In this document: positions 17,696 through 26,945 of the stretch, one piece after another | Position numbering within the stretch: the first letter of the stretch is position 1 | Layout: every line of letters starts with the position of its first letter | From: an uncultured Actinobaculum sp. | Lineage (GTDB): Bacteria; Actinomycetota; Actinomycetes; Actinomycetales; Actinomycetaceae | NCBI GenBank assembly: GCA_938020505.1 | Contig: CALIHR010000026.1 | Coordinates: forward strand, 1-64,000 | Direction: 5' to 3' | DNA length: 64,000 nt | The notes under the pieces: generated by a model | Told to the model about the DNA's origin: nothing | Database searches by the model: none | The model's input: the letters and a program-made list of their open reading frames with translations, nothing else | Translations under genes and position numbers: made by a program

Positions 17696-18172
17696 TCAGC
17701 CCTCGCAGCACTGGTGCGAATCCGTGTCTGAGACGAGCTCGCGGTAGGCGGTTTCGACGCTCATGATGGACGGGGCGAATCCAATGCCCTTCTCGCCCTT
17801 GATGAGGTGAAGCCGGTTCGATCTGCGGCGCCCGCTCGGGGAGATGACGAATGCGTCTTCGTAAGGGTTGATGTTCCAGTCGTCCACTGTGCCCACCCAC
17901 GCGTCCGGGTTTTCGCGCAGCTTCCAGCTCGCGAAGGCTTCGAAGACTTCCGCCTCGGAGGGGGCGGGGTCTCCCGCAGGGGACGAGACGCGGACTTCCG
18001 GTTTGGAGACGCGGTCTTCCGTTTTGGGGACGCAGTCTCGGGGGCTTGGGACGCGGTCTCCGGCCTTCGAAGCGCCGCGGTTATCCCTGTTTGAAGGGAA
18101 GCGAGGCTGCATGGAGGAGGTCGTCTGCCCTCTTCTGCGGCGTCGGGCTGGCGAGTTGTCATCGCTGGTCAT
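17696..18172 (-). CDS. Hypothetical protein with repetitive N-terminal half
   Basis: Not recognised. 158 residues; ATG at 18172 has AAAGGAA upstream. The N-terminal ~70 residues are low-complexity (Arg/Ser/Pro/Asp) and contain short repeated units such as DRV(S/P)-x-P. The C-terminal ~85 residues look folded: EAEVFEAFASWKLRENPDAW, then WNINPYEDAFVISPSGRRRSNRLHLIKG, ending in a Cys-Cys pair. No membrane segments or signal peptide. It is upstream of merR on the same strand but separated by the merR promoter. Confidence 0.6.
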   Translation of the reverse strand: MTSDDNSPARRRRRGQTTSSMQPRFPSNRDNRGASKAGDRVPSPRDCVPKTEDRVSKPEVRVSSPAGDPAPSEAEVFEAFASWKLRENPDAWVGTVDDWNINPYEDAFVISPSGRRRSNRLHLIKGEKGIGFAPSIMSVETAYRELVSDTDSHQCCEG

Positions 18173-19053
18173 GATGGGTTCCTTTCAGTGGTGCGAATTG
18201 TGGGGATGCGTAAACGTGATCGCGGCGGGGCGCCGGGGCCGCGTCGGCCTCGCGGGGCGACCGGGGGCGGGATCGCGTCGGCCTGACCTCAGCTCGGTCA
18301 GCGGATGCGATCCTTGGGAGTCGCGCAGGATGAAGATGTGAAGGAAAGGCACGTTCACAGTCGTTTCCTTTGTCGCCGGTTCTTCGTTTCAATTTGCTGT
18401 GACGCCGATGCGATGCGGGACGCGTGGAGGGATGGTGACCCGGGTTTCATAAACGGCGTGGGTTCGTCGGTAGGAACTTGTTTACACAGTACCCAATCTG
18501 ACGGGCAAATGAGAGCCAAAATCCGGGGGAGGGGACTCCAGCGTAGCCATTTTTCCGAGATAAGCCCGTCATTCCGCGGAAAAATACTGCTGGGCCGATG
18601 TCTCCGATTTGCCCGCCAAGACGGCGTCGGGAGGGGCTGAACGTTCAAGCGGGAGGGGTTGCGCACTCCGGCGGGAGGGATTGAACGTTCAAGCGGGAGG
18701 GGCTGAATGCTCCGGCGGGCGTTGAGGAAGGGGTTGAGGTCGCCGGGGCTGTCTGACGTTCGACGTCGTCGCGACGGGCGGAGCAGAAGGCGGAGCCCAA
18801 AGACGCGGCGGCGCACACGGGCTCGTCAAGCCGGAACGGGGCCTCGGGGTCCGCGGGCGCAGCCGCGGGGAGGACCGCCGGGCTTTCAGGCACTAGGATG
18901 CTGTATGAGGGCGTTGCTTCCCGCTTCGCTTCAAGCCTTGGACGATTCGCTCGCCCGGCCGCATGCGATTGACGGTGCGGAAACGGCGCTGCGGCGGCGT
19001 CCCCTTCACGTGAGCGGCCGTCGGCCGCGCTTTCCGTCAGAAAGGAATGTGTT
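18173..19053. other. 881-base intergenic region
   Basis: No convincing gene. It contains a lower-GC stretch around 18340-18510, likely the promoter area of the minus-strand hypothetical gene, and a 44-base tandem repeat at 18638-18719. No tRNA or SRP RNA signature was recognised. Confidence 0.45.
18638..18719. repeat. 44-base tandem repeat with TTGAACGTTCAA palindrome
   Basis: Two units offset by 44 bases share TGAACGTTCAAGCGGGAGGG. The second unit includes the perfect 12-base palindrome TTGAACGTTCAA (18681-18692); the first has one mismatch. Confidence 0.7.
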
Positions 19054-19572
19054 ATGGAACTTCCCGAGTTTTCCAGCGGCTTAGAAGGCATTCAAGCTCG
19101 GTTGGACGAGCAGCTCGCCGAGGCGCAGAGAAGCATGCGGCGAGCGGAGGCGTTCGCGGCGCAGGCGCAGGATTTGAAGGCTTTTGCGCGCAGCGAGGGC
19201 GGCGAAGTGAGCGTCGAAGTCGACGGGGGAGGCGTGCCGCTCGCCGTGAACGTGACGGCGAAAGCCTTCTCCCTGACGCCGGAGGCGCTTTCGCAGCTCA
19301 TCCTCGACGTCGTTCGCCAGGCGCATCGCGAAGCCGTCCAAAAGTACGAAGACCTGGCGCGTTCGATCTTCGGAGACTCGGCGACGGCGGAGCAGCTCGT
19401 CGACCAGGCCCGTCAGCGTCTCAAGGTCAACGGAAGCGACGCGGGGGAAAACAGATTCGGCAATCGTGAGGCCGGGCGCCCTGAAGCCCGCGGCCCTCAA
19501 GCCGGCGGCGTCGAAGCAGGGACCCGCGAAGCCGGCGCCTCGGACGGCCAGGCCGAATCTCCCACAAGCTGA
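19054..19572 (+). CDS. YbaB/EbfC-family nucleoid-associated-like protein
   Basis: 172 residues. The first ~125 form the YbaB/EbfC fold: an N-terminal helix (LDEQLAEAQRSMRRAEAFAAQAQ), the strand region GGEVSVEVDGGGVPLAVNVTAKAF, and a C-terminal helix (LSQLILDVVRQAHREAVQKYEDLA). Family members bind DNA as dimers. The last ~45 residues are an unstructured Gly/Ala/Glu-rich tail. ATG at 19054 has AAAGGA upstream. It is not next to dnaX or recR, the usual partners of the housekeeping YbaB, so this is a paralogue; related proteins also occur near actinobacterial secretion loci. The exact role is unknown. Confidence 0.75.
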   Translation: MELPEFSSGLEGIQARLDEQLAEAQRSMRRAEAFAAQAQDLKAFARSEGGEVSVEVDGGGVPLAVNVTAKAFSLTPEALSQLILDVVRQAHREAVQKYEDLARSIFGDSATAEQLVDQARQRLKVNGSDAGENRFGNREAGRPEARGPQAGGVEAGTREAGASDGQAESPTS

Positions 19573-19639
19573 ACGGGGCGCACCGTGCCCTCCGCGGGGA
19601 GCTCCGTGCCGTCCGGCGCGAGCGCGAAGCCGAGAAGAA

Positions 19640-19668
19640 TTAACCCGCGCCCGTGAGTCGGCTAGACT
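19640..19668 (+). promoter_or_regulatory. tsaD promoter (near-leaderless)
   Basis: TTAACC (19640-19645), 17-base spacer, TAGACT (19663-19668). The -10 ends 8 bases before the GTG at 19677, predicting a message with 0-2 bases of leader. Confidence 0.45.
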
Positions 19669-19676
19669 GGTGGGAC

Positions 19677-20717
<1,041 letters not shown>

Positions 20718-20847
20718 CAGCCGTCCGCCCCGACCCGAGGCCTTTCCGCAGTCGGCCTTCGCTTCGTCCGCGCTCCGTTTGCGGCCGCCCGCGCCTTATC
20801 TGAGTCGGCCTGCGCCTTCTCGGCGCGGCCCGCGCTTCAATTCGCGG

Positions 20848-22107
20848 TCAGCGCCTCCGCCGCGCGACGATCGCCCGATGGCGGCCGAGGACGGGGGAGA
20901 AGAGGACGACGCCGGCGTCGCCGCCGCGGCCCGAGAGCCTCTTCGCCATCGCCGCGACGTCGATCTCCGTTCCGCGTTTCTTGACCTCCGCCCGTCCGAT
21001 CCCGTGCGCGGCCAAGGACCGCTTGATCCGCTTGGCCTCCGGGGCGACGACGTCCAGGACCTCGAAGGCCGCGCAATGCGGCGGGGCGGCCTCGCCCGTG
21101 AGATAGGCGATGCCCTCCGAGACGGGGGCGAGGCCGTGTTTCTCGCACAGGCGCGCGATGCCGCCCGATCGGACAATGGCCGGATCGGGTTCGAGCAGCA
21201 GGGGGCCGAGGGCGCGCGGGGCGACGAAGACCGCCGGCTCGTCGGCTGCCTTCGCGCCGGAGTCGAGCCGTTCGCCGTCGACCGTCGCCGCACGCCCCGT
21301 TCCCATTCCGAGCCAGACGACGGCTTCGAGCAACTGGCCGCGCTCGCTGATCCACTCGACGAACGCCCTCGGCGGCAAGGCGTGGTAGGCGATCCCGGGC
21401 GCAACTTTGATCCCCGCCAGCGGGAAGTCCCTCGCAAGGCTCAGAGCCCGCGAGAACGGCGGAGTCCAGCGTTCGGGAGAGGAGATCCTGCGGCCGTCCT
21501 CGGCCCTCCTGGCGGGATCGAGCCATATCGCGTCGGCCTCGGGAAGCTCCGTCGCGAGGCCGTCCGCGCATGTCACTTTCGCCCCCGGCGCATTCGCGGC
21601 CGCGTACAGGGCCGCCACGGGGTCCGATTCGATCGCCGCGACGTCGAGTCCCGCGAGGGTGAACGCGAGCGAGTCGGCGCCGATGCCGCAGCCGAAGTCG
21701 ACGACCCGTCTCGCTCCCGCCTCGACGAGGCGCGCCGCGTGCAGCGCGCCGACGCTCAGCCTGGTCGCCTGCTCGTACCCGTCTGCGGTGAAAAACATCG
21801 AGCCCGCGCGCTCGCCGAACTTGGCCGCGGCTCGCGTTCGCAGGCGAGACAGCGTGAGCGCGGCCGCCGCTTGGTCGGCGTCCAGCCCCTCGCGCCTCAG
21901 CCGCGCAGTGAGGGCGAAGACGTCGTCGAAACGGTACGGGGGAAGCGCGGCCAGAGCGGCCCGTCCGGCCTCGCCGAGGAGCCAGCGGGCGACGGCGAGA
22001 TCGCGGGATGCGCTCGCGTTTCGGAGAGAATCGGCGTTAGAGGAGGCGGAATCGGCGTCGGAAGAGGGAGAGTCGGCGGCTCGACGCGCGGAGGGAAAAG
22101 CGTCCAC
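20848..22107 (-). CDS. THUMP-like-domain class I SAM methyltransferase
   Basis: 419 residues. A helical N-terminal region (residues ~30-120) precedes a Rossmann methyltransferase core with motif I VVDFGCGIGADSLAF (near residue 137), acidic motif II IESDPVAA, and motif IV-like AIWLDPARR. A THUMP-like domain at the C-terminus ends in RGGDAGVVLFSPVLGRHRAIVARRRR. Such proteins are presumed nucleic-acid methyltransferases; substrate unproven. The first ~30 residues are Ser/Ala/Asp-rich and repetitive, so the true start may be internal. It is convergent with tsaD and divergent from groES. Confidence 0.82.
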   Translation of the reverse strand: MDAFPSARRAADSPSSDADSASSNADSLRNASASRDLAVARWLLGEAGRAALAALPPYRFDDVFALTARLRREGLDADQAAAALTLSRLRTRAAAKFGERAGSMFFTADGYEQATRLSVGALHAARLVEAGARRVVDFGCGIGADSLAFTLAGLDVAAIESDPVAALYAAANAPGAKVTCADGLATELPEADAIWLDPARRAEDGRRISSPERWTPPFSRALSLARDFPLAGIKVAPGIAYHALPPRAFVEWISERGQLLEAVVWLGMGTGRAATVDGERLDSGAKAADEPAVFVAPRALGPLLLEPDPAIVRSGGIARLCEKHGLAPVSEGIAYLTGEAAPPHCAAFEVLDVVAPEAKRIKRSLAAHGIGRAEVKKRGTEIDVAAMAKRLSGRGGDAGVVLFSPVLGRHRAIVARRRR

Positions 22108-22148
22108 GAATCAAGTCTCGCACGGGGCGCTGCGCCTACGGCGAAAAG

Positions 22149-22175
22149 CTGGCACTCATCGCATGCGAGTGCTAA
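22149..22175. promoter_or_regulatory. CIRCE operator (HrcA site)
   Basis: CTGGCACTC-N9-GAGTGCTAA matches the CIRCE consensus TTAGCACTC-N9-GAGTGCTAA, with the right arm perfect. It lies 120 bases upstream of groES, indicating repression by HrcA and heat-shock induction. Confidence 0.92.
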
Positions 22176-22294
22176 TCTTTCATCAGGCGCAGTGAAAGCT
22201 GCGCGTGCCCGGTTCGGGCCCGGCCCCCGCGACGGCGGGTCCCGCGTCCAGGCTTTCTCAACCAAAGCACGAGTATATAGAAGGGGGATCCGCA

Positions 22295-22591
22295 GTGTCG
22301 GTCTCCATCAAGCCGCTTGAGGATCGCATCGTGATCCAGCAGCTCGAAGCAGAAACCACGACGGCTTCCGGCCTCGTCCTTCCGGACACGGCAAAGGAAA
22401 AGCCGCAAGAGGGCAAGGTCTTGGCCGTCGGGCCGGGCCGCGTCGACGATCAGGGCAATCGCGTGCCCGTCGACGTCAAGGTCGGCGACGTCGTCATTTA
22501 CTCCAAGTACGGCGGGACCGAGATCAAGTACGGAGCGGACGAGTACATCATCCTGTCCTCGCGCGACGTGCTCGCGGTCGTCGAGAAGTAA
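22295..22591 (+). CDS. groES: Co-chaperonin GroES
   Basis: 98-residue co-chaperonin that caps the GroEL folding chamber. Typical features are the N-terminal IKPLEDRIVIQ, the mobile loop ETTTASGLVLPDTAKEKPQEG, and VGDVVIYSKYGGTEIKYGADEYIILSSRDVLAVVE. The GTG at 22295 has AGGGGGATCC upstream. It is monocistronic: a strong terminator follows and the next gene is convergent. No groEL is found downstream, so GroEL must be encoded elsewhere. Confidence 0.97.
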   Translation: MSVSIKPLEDRIVIQQLEAETTTASGLVLPDTAKEKPQEGKVLAVGPGRVDDQGNRVPVDVKVGDVVIYSKYGGTEIKYGADEYIILSSRDVLAVVEK

Positions 22592-22630
22592 TCGAGAGGC
22601 GGTCGGCCCCGGGCCGGCGCGCAATCGAAT

Positions 22631-22669
22631 CGAAGGGGCGGCGCTTCTGTCTGAGGCGCCGCCCCTTCG
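22631..22669. terminator. Terminator after groES, bidirectional
   Basis: Perfect 14-base stem (CGAAGGGGCGGCGC and its complement) with an 11-base loop, between convergent groES and moaC. Confidence 0.8.
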
Positions 22670-22833
22670 TCGCGCCTAAAGACACTTTGTCGCGGTCGCA
22701 AGAACGCTTGTCGCGGTCGCGAGCGTGTTCGGTCGCCGGAGGCCGCCCGCAGACTCGGCTTCCCCGGCCTCAGACCCCGGCGGCCTTGTTTCCTCAGCCT
22801 CAGACTCCCGCGGGTTTGGCTTTCCGGGAGGGC

Positions 22834-23334
22834 TCAGCCTTCCGGCCGGACCCAGCTTCCCGACCGCCCGCCGGATTTGGCGACGATCTTCGCTTCGGCC
22901 ACCACGGCCGAGCGGTCGATTCCCTTGACCATGTCGACGACGGCGAGCGCCGCGACCGTCACGGCGGTCAGCGCCTCCATCTCGACGCCCGTCCTGTCCG
23001 CCGTTCGCGCCGTCGCGCGAATCGCCACGCCGCCGTCGGCCAGTTCCACGTCTACTTCGCACCCGTGGAGGCCCACGACGTGGGCGAGAGGAAGCAGCGC
23101 GGGCGTCTTCTTGGCGGCCTGGATCCCGGCGACTCTCGCCACCGCGAACACGTCTCCCTTCGGCACGGAGCCTTCTCTCAGCCGCGCCATGACGGCGTCG
23201 GAGCACTCGACGCGGGCCACAGCCGTCGCCATGCGAACCGTCGGCTCTTTCGCCGTCACGTCCACCATGCGCGCCGTGCCGTCTGAGCGCAGATGGGCAA
23301 GGCCGCCTGGAGAGGCTTCTTCGCGGTCAGCCAT
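22834..23334 (-). CDS. moaC: Cyclic pyranopterin monophosphate synthase MoaC
   Basis: Converts the MoaA product to cyclic pyranopterin monophosphate in molybdenum cofactor synthesis. The 166-residue protein begins with the MVDVTAKEPTVRMA segment. It holds KGDVFAVARVAGIQAAKKTPALLPLAH and VGLHGCEVDV, and ends with EALTAVTVAALAVVDMVKGIDRSAVV; all are family landmarks. Start 23334 overlaps the moeA end by 8 bases. It is the last gene of the HTH-moaD/moaE/moeA/moaC run; moaA is not in the window. Confidence 0.95.
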   Translation of the reverse strand: MADREEASPGGLAHLRSDGTARMVDVTAKEPTVRMATAVARVECSDAVMARLREGSVPKGDVFAVARVAGIQAAKKTPALLPLAHVVGLHGCEVDVELADGGVAIRATARTADRTGVEMEALTAVTVAALAVVDMVKGIDRSAVVAEAKIVAKSGGRSGSWVRPEG

Positions 23335-24667
23335 CGGCGCCTCCTTCGGTCGGAATGAATCCCAGCGCGTCGCCGGGCCTCACGCGTTCGACGTCGGCCG
23401 GCACGACGCCGAGCCCGTCCGCCGAGGGAAGCGAGGCGACCAGGTGCGAGCGCGAGCCGAGTTCGTGGATGGGGAACGCGCGCCCGCCGTCCAAACGCAG
23501 GGGGATGAACTGGACCTTCCCGCGAGGCGAGGCCCATTCGGCGCCCGCAACCGCCTGCCCGACCGTCGGTTCGACGGCGTCGGAGCGCCCCGCGAGCACC
23601 CGGATCATGCCGGCGACGTACACGTGGAAGCTGACGTAAACAGACACCGGGTTGCCCGGCAGGCACGCCGCGGGCACGGACCGTCCGCCGACGCGGGCCG
23701 TCCCTGCGCCCTGCGGCCCGCCGGGCTGCTGGGCGACGGCGTGGAAGCGCATCGAGGGCCCGGAAAGGGCCTGCCGCACCGTCTCGTACGCCCCCGCGGA
23801 TATTCCCCCCGCGGTGACGAGCAGATCGATCTCCGGCGCGGACGCCAGAATCGCGAGCAGGTCCTCGGGGTCGTCCGCGCTGCGCCACCTGGCGACGACG
23901 TCGCCCCCCGCCTGCGCCGCGAGCCCGGACAGAAGGACTCCGTTCGAGTCCGGGATGCGGCCCTCGGCGAGCTCCCCGCCAGGGGCGACGAGTTCGCTCC
24001 CCGAGGTGAGGATTCCGATGCGCGGACGAGGCCGGACGAAGAGCGTCCCGCAGCCCGCCGACGCCGCCGCCGAGACCGCGGCGGGGGTGAGGACGGCGCC
24101 CGCGGGAAGGACGGGCGCGCCCGCATCGAGGTCTTCGCCCTTGAAGCGCACATTGGCGCCCGGGGTCTGGGGCGCCCGGACCGTCACCGTCGGGGGCGCC
24201 TCGCTCACGCCGGCCGCATGGTCTGTGTCTTCCACCCTGACGACGGTGTCCGCGCCGTCCGGCATCGCCGCCCCCGTCATGATCCGAATCGCCGTCCCCG
24301 GCGTGAGCGTGTATTTGCCCGTGTCCCCGGCCGCCACGTCGCCGCAGACCGGCAACGTGGCCGGAATGCGGGCGACGTCGGCGTGGCGAACGGCGAAGCC
24401 GTCCATCGCGGAGTTTGTGAACGGGGGAACGCTCAGGCGGGCGACCACGTCCCGCGCCAGCACGAGCCCCGCCGAGCTCGCCGCGACGGGCGGAGCGGAA
24501 CGGCCCGGCCAGACGGCGCCGGCCGGGCCGGCGATGGCGCATTCGAGCGGCGGCGCGCCCTCACGGCCGGTCCCGTAGGGCAGGGCGTCGATGGCGCATT
24601 CGAGCGGCTCCAACGGTTCGACGAGCCCGTCGAGGAATGCCCGATGCTCTGAAACGCTGAATCTCAC
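23327..24667 (-). CDS. moeA: Molybdopterin molybdenumtransferase MoeA
   Basis: Inserts molybdate into adenylylated molybdopterin. The 446-residue protein shows the domain I segment PPFTNSAMDGFAVRHAD, the MogA-like domain III with GILTSGSELV and GGISAGAYE, and ACLPGNPVSVYVSF near the C-terminal domain. The GTG start at 24667 overlaps the moaE stop (GTGA), so translation is coupled. A short insertion around residues 20-50 repeats ECAI (LECAIDAL / LECAIAGP), matching a local DNA duplication. Confidence 0.95.
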   Translation of the reverse strand: MRFSVSEHRAFLDGLVEPLEPLECAIDALPYGTGREGAPPLECAIAGPAGAVWPGRSAPPVAASSAGLVLARDVVARLSVPPFTNSAMDGFAVRHADVARIPATLPVCGDVAAGDTGKYTLTPGTAIRIMTGAAMPDGADTVVRVEDTDHAAGVSEAPPTVTVRAPQTPGANVRFKGEDLDAGAPVLPAGAVLTPAAVSAAASAGCGTLFVRPRPRIGILTSGSELVAPGGELAEGRIPDSNGVLLSGLAAQAGGDVVARWRSADDPEDLLAILASAPEIDLLVTAGGISAGAYETVRQALSGPSMRFHAVAQQPGGPQGAGTARVGGRSVPAACLPGNPVSVYVSFHVYVAGMIRVLAGRSDAVEPTVGQAVAGAEWASPRGKVQFIPLRLDGGRAFPIHELGSRSHLVASLPSADGLGVVPADVERVRPGDALGFIPTEGGADG

Positions 24668-25092
24668 GCGGACTCCAATCCCGACCAGCTGTGGCTGCCG
24701 TCGGCCATGATCTGCTTTTTCCACACAGGCAGGCGAGCCTTGACTTCGTCCACCATGGCCTCGGCCGCGGCAAAGGCCTGGGACCGGTGCTCGGCGGCCA
24801 CCGCGACCACCATGAGGACGTCGCCGACGTCCAGCAGCCCCGTTCGATGCCAGGCCTCGACGCGGTGAACGCCCTGGCGCAGTGTCAGGCCTTCAGCGAT
24901 CGACCGCAGGATGCGCGCGGCCGAGGGGTGCGCCGTGTACTCGAGCGCGGCCACGCTCGCGCCGCCCGAATGGCCGCGGACGGTTCCCTGGAACATCGCG
25001 ACGGCACCGCAGCGCGGATCGTGCGCGTCCTTGCAGATTGCGGCGGCGTCCAGCCGCTGGGCCGTGAGCCCGGTGTGAACGACGTCGAGCAT
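24664..25092 (-). CDS. moaE: Molybdopterin synthase catalytic subunit MoaE
   Basis: Large subunit of molybdopterin synthase that uses thiocarboxylated MoaD. The 142-residue protein has GAVAMFQGTVRGHSGG, VHRVEAWHRTGLLDVGDVLMVVAVAAEHR and the catalytic-lysine region KARLPVWKKQ. Start 25092 is one base after the stop of the HTH-MoaD fusion, and the stop overlaps moeA. Its partner sulfur carrier is therefore the fused MoaD domain directly upstream. Confidence 0.95.
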   Translation of the reverse strand: MLDVVHTGLTAQRLDAAAICKDAHDPRCGAVAMFQGTVRGHSGGASVAALEYTAHPSAARILRSIAEGLTLRQGVHRVEAWHRTGLLDVGDVLMVVAVAAEHRSQAFAAAEAMVDEVKARLPVWKKQIMADGSHSWSGLESA

Positions 25093-25093
25093 C

Positions 25094-26095
25094 TCACCCT
25101 CCAGCGAAAGGCGGCAGCACCTCGACGACGGCGCCGTCGCGAAGAGGCGCGTCGGCTCCCGACTCGCGTTCGTCGACGAGGAATGAGGAAATGTCGGCCA
25201 CCCGCGCGAAATCGGGGAACTCGGCGGCAAGCCCGTCTATGAGCGCGCGGAGGGTCGCTGGCGCCGAGGAGCGCGGGAACGTCATGCTGTCGGTCTGGAC
25301 CGCTTCTGCGGCGCCTCCGTAAAAGCGAACGGTCAGCCGCCTGCTGCCCGCCGTCTGCGGGCCGTCCCGTTCGCACAGCTTCAGCTTCGCGACCACCGGG
25401 TTGTCCGGGTCGGCGGCGAATTCGACGTCGACGTCCGCGCCGCAGGCGGCCTGAACGATCCGCTCGACGGCGCCGCGGCGCAGTTCGAGGGCGAGGGGGT
25501 CCGGAAAGGCGGGGTCGGTGTACGGGCACGCGTTGAGGATGAGGCACGACGGCGAGGTCGGATGCGAGGCCGCCGCAAAGCCCATATTTGTGAGAAAGCG
25601 GCGAATGCAGTCGGCGTGGCGCGTGAGGGCGGAGCCTGGGCGCCCCGAGGCTTTCGGGCCGCCGGCCGGGCCGTCCAGAAGCTCGGCCGACTCGCCGGCG
25701 GACACGGCCTGCTCTCCCCACCTTGCGCCGATGTCGTAGGCCGCCTCGGCCGGATCGGGGGCGTTGTCGCGGAGCCAGGCGAGCGTGGCCGAAACGCTCT
25801 GTTCGAGGAGCTGGCCGGCGAAGGCGGCGTTGGCGGGGGCGAGCGTGAGGTATCCGAGAGCGGGCCTGCCCCGCCCGGAAATCGGGAGCTGCTCGCGGGT
25901 GACCAGCCCCGAATTGTAGAGGGCTTCAAGGGTTTCGCGGACGGACGAGGCGTGCAGGCCGCTTTCCTTGGCCAGCTGGGTGACGGTCACCGGGACGTTG
26001 TGGCGTGAGACGGCGGTCAGAAGCGAGTGCTGCGCAGGGGTCAACCGGGCGATCGCAGACAGCAGATCGCCGAATCGATGGCGCTCGGCGCTCAC
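25094..26095 (-). CDS. HTH regulator fused to MoaD sulfur carrier
   Basis: 333-residue two-part protein. Residues ~5-70 form a winged helix-turn-helix (LTPAQHSLLTAV, VTQLAKESGLHASSVRETLEALYNSGLV, then a GRGRPALGY wing). The middle resembles SufR/ArsR-like regulators (SPSCLILNACPYTDPAFPDP), but only the first of the SufR-type cysteines is kept. Residues ~254-333 are a complete MoaD domain (LTVRFYGGAAEAVQ ... GAVVEVLPPFAGG) ending in the free Gly-Gly needed for thiocarboxylation. GTG at 26095 has AAAGGAGGGTTC upstream. It heads the moaE-moeA-moaC run. Seen: fusion without an interrupting stop. Inferred: it may couple cofactor status to transcription, or be processed to release MoaD. Confidence 0.85.
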   Translation of the reverse strand: MSAERHRFGDLLSAIARLTPAQHSLLTAVSRHNVPVTVTQLAKESGLHASSVRETLEALYNSGLVTREQLPISGRGRPALGYLTLAPANAAFAGQLLEQSVSATLAWLRDNAPDPAEAAYDIGARWGEQAVSAGESAELLDGPAGGPKASGRPGSALTRHADCIRRFLTNMGFAAASHPTSPSCLILNACPYTDPAFPDPLALELRRGAVERIVQAACGADVDVEFAADPDNPVVAKLKLCERDGPQTAGSRRLTVRFYGGAAEAVQTDSMTFPRSSAPATLRALIDGLAAEFPDFARVADISSFLVDERESGADAPLRDGAVVEVLPPFAGG

Positions 26096-26225
26096 GAACC
26101 CTCCTTTGCAGATTGCGTTTCGCCCTTTGACCGGCATTTTACGCGCGTCGTCGCCGGCCGATTGCGTGCACGCGGCCCCGACCGGCCGCGACTCGGGCTT
26201 CGCCGGCCCGGGGCTGTTTGCGAAT

Positions 26226-26945
26226 TCACCAACCGCGCGGCTTGGAGACGGGCTTGGCGCGGTCGCGCGAACGATAGACCACCTGGGGCCGGGTCAGATA
26301 TCCGACGGGGGCGGACACCACGTGGACCAGCCGCGTGAAAGGCCAGATGCAAAAGAGCAGAAGGCCCGCCACGATGTGGAGTTTGAAGGCCACGGGGACG
26401 TCGAGCATGAGCTCGGGCTTCGGGCTGAACGCGAAGATCGAACGGAACCACGGGCTGATCGTCTCGCGGTAGTTGTACCCCTCGTGCCCGCCGAAGATCT
26501 GCGAGCTGACCGTGGCGACCGTCCCCAGGGCGATGGGGATCGTCAGAAGGACGTAGGTGACGATGTCGTTGCGGGTCGTGGCCAGCCGAACCGATTTGAC
26601 GACGAAACGCCGGTAGACCAGGCCCGCCAGCCCCACGATCGTCATGAGGGCGGCGATGGAACCGAGTACGGTGGCGCCGAGGTGGTACATGTGCTGGGAG
26701 ACGCCGAAGGCCTCGGTCCACGAGGCCGGCACGGCAAGGCCGACCACGTGCCCTGCGGCAACGCACAGGACGCCGATGTGAAAGAGAGGGGAGGACCACC
26801 GCAAGATGGCCTTCTCGTTCCACTGCGAGGAACGGCTCGTCCATCCATATTGGTCGCTGCGGTAGCGCCAGAGAAGGCCCGCCACGAGGACGACGAACGA
26901 CACGTATGGAAGTGCGACCCATAGGAGGGTGTCGAGAACGGTCAT
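26226..26945 (-). CDS. narI: Respiratory nitrate reductase gamma subunit
   Basis: Di-haem cytochrome b membrane anchor that oxidises quinol and feeds NarH. The 239-residue protein has five predicted membrane helices. Haem-ligand histidines are in SPLFHIGVLCVAAGHVVG and FKLHIVAGLLLFCIWPFTRLVH. ATG at 26945 overlaps the narJ stop (ATGA). It is the last nar gene; 130 bases separate it from the HTH-MoaD gene on the same strand. Confidence 0.95.
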   Translation of the reverse strand: MTVLDTLLWVALPYVSFVVLVAGLLWRYRSDQYGWTSRSSQWNEKAILRWSSPLFHIGVLCVAAGHVVGLAVPASWTEAFGVSQHMYHLGATVLGSIAALMTIVGLAGLVYRRFVVKSVRLATTRNDIVTYVLLTIPIALGTVATVSSQIFGGHEGYNYRETISPWFRSIFAFSPKPELMLDVPVAFKLHIVAGLLLFCIWPFTRLVHVVSAPVGYLTRPQVVYRSRDRAKPVSKPRGW

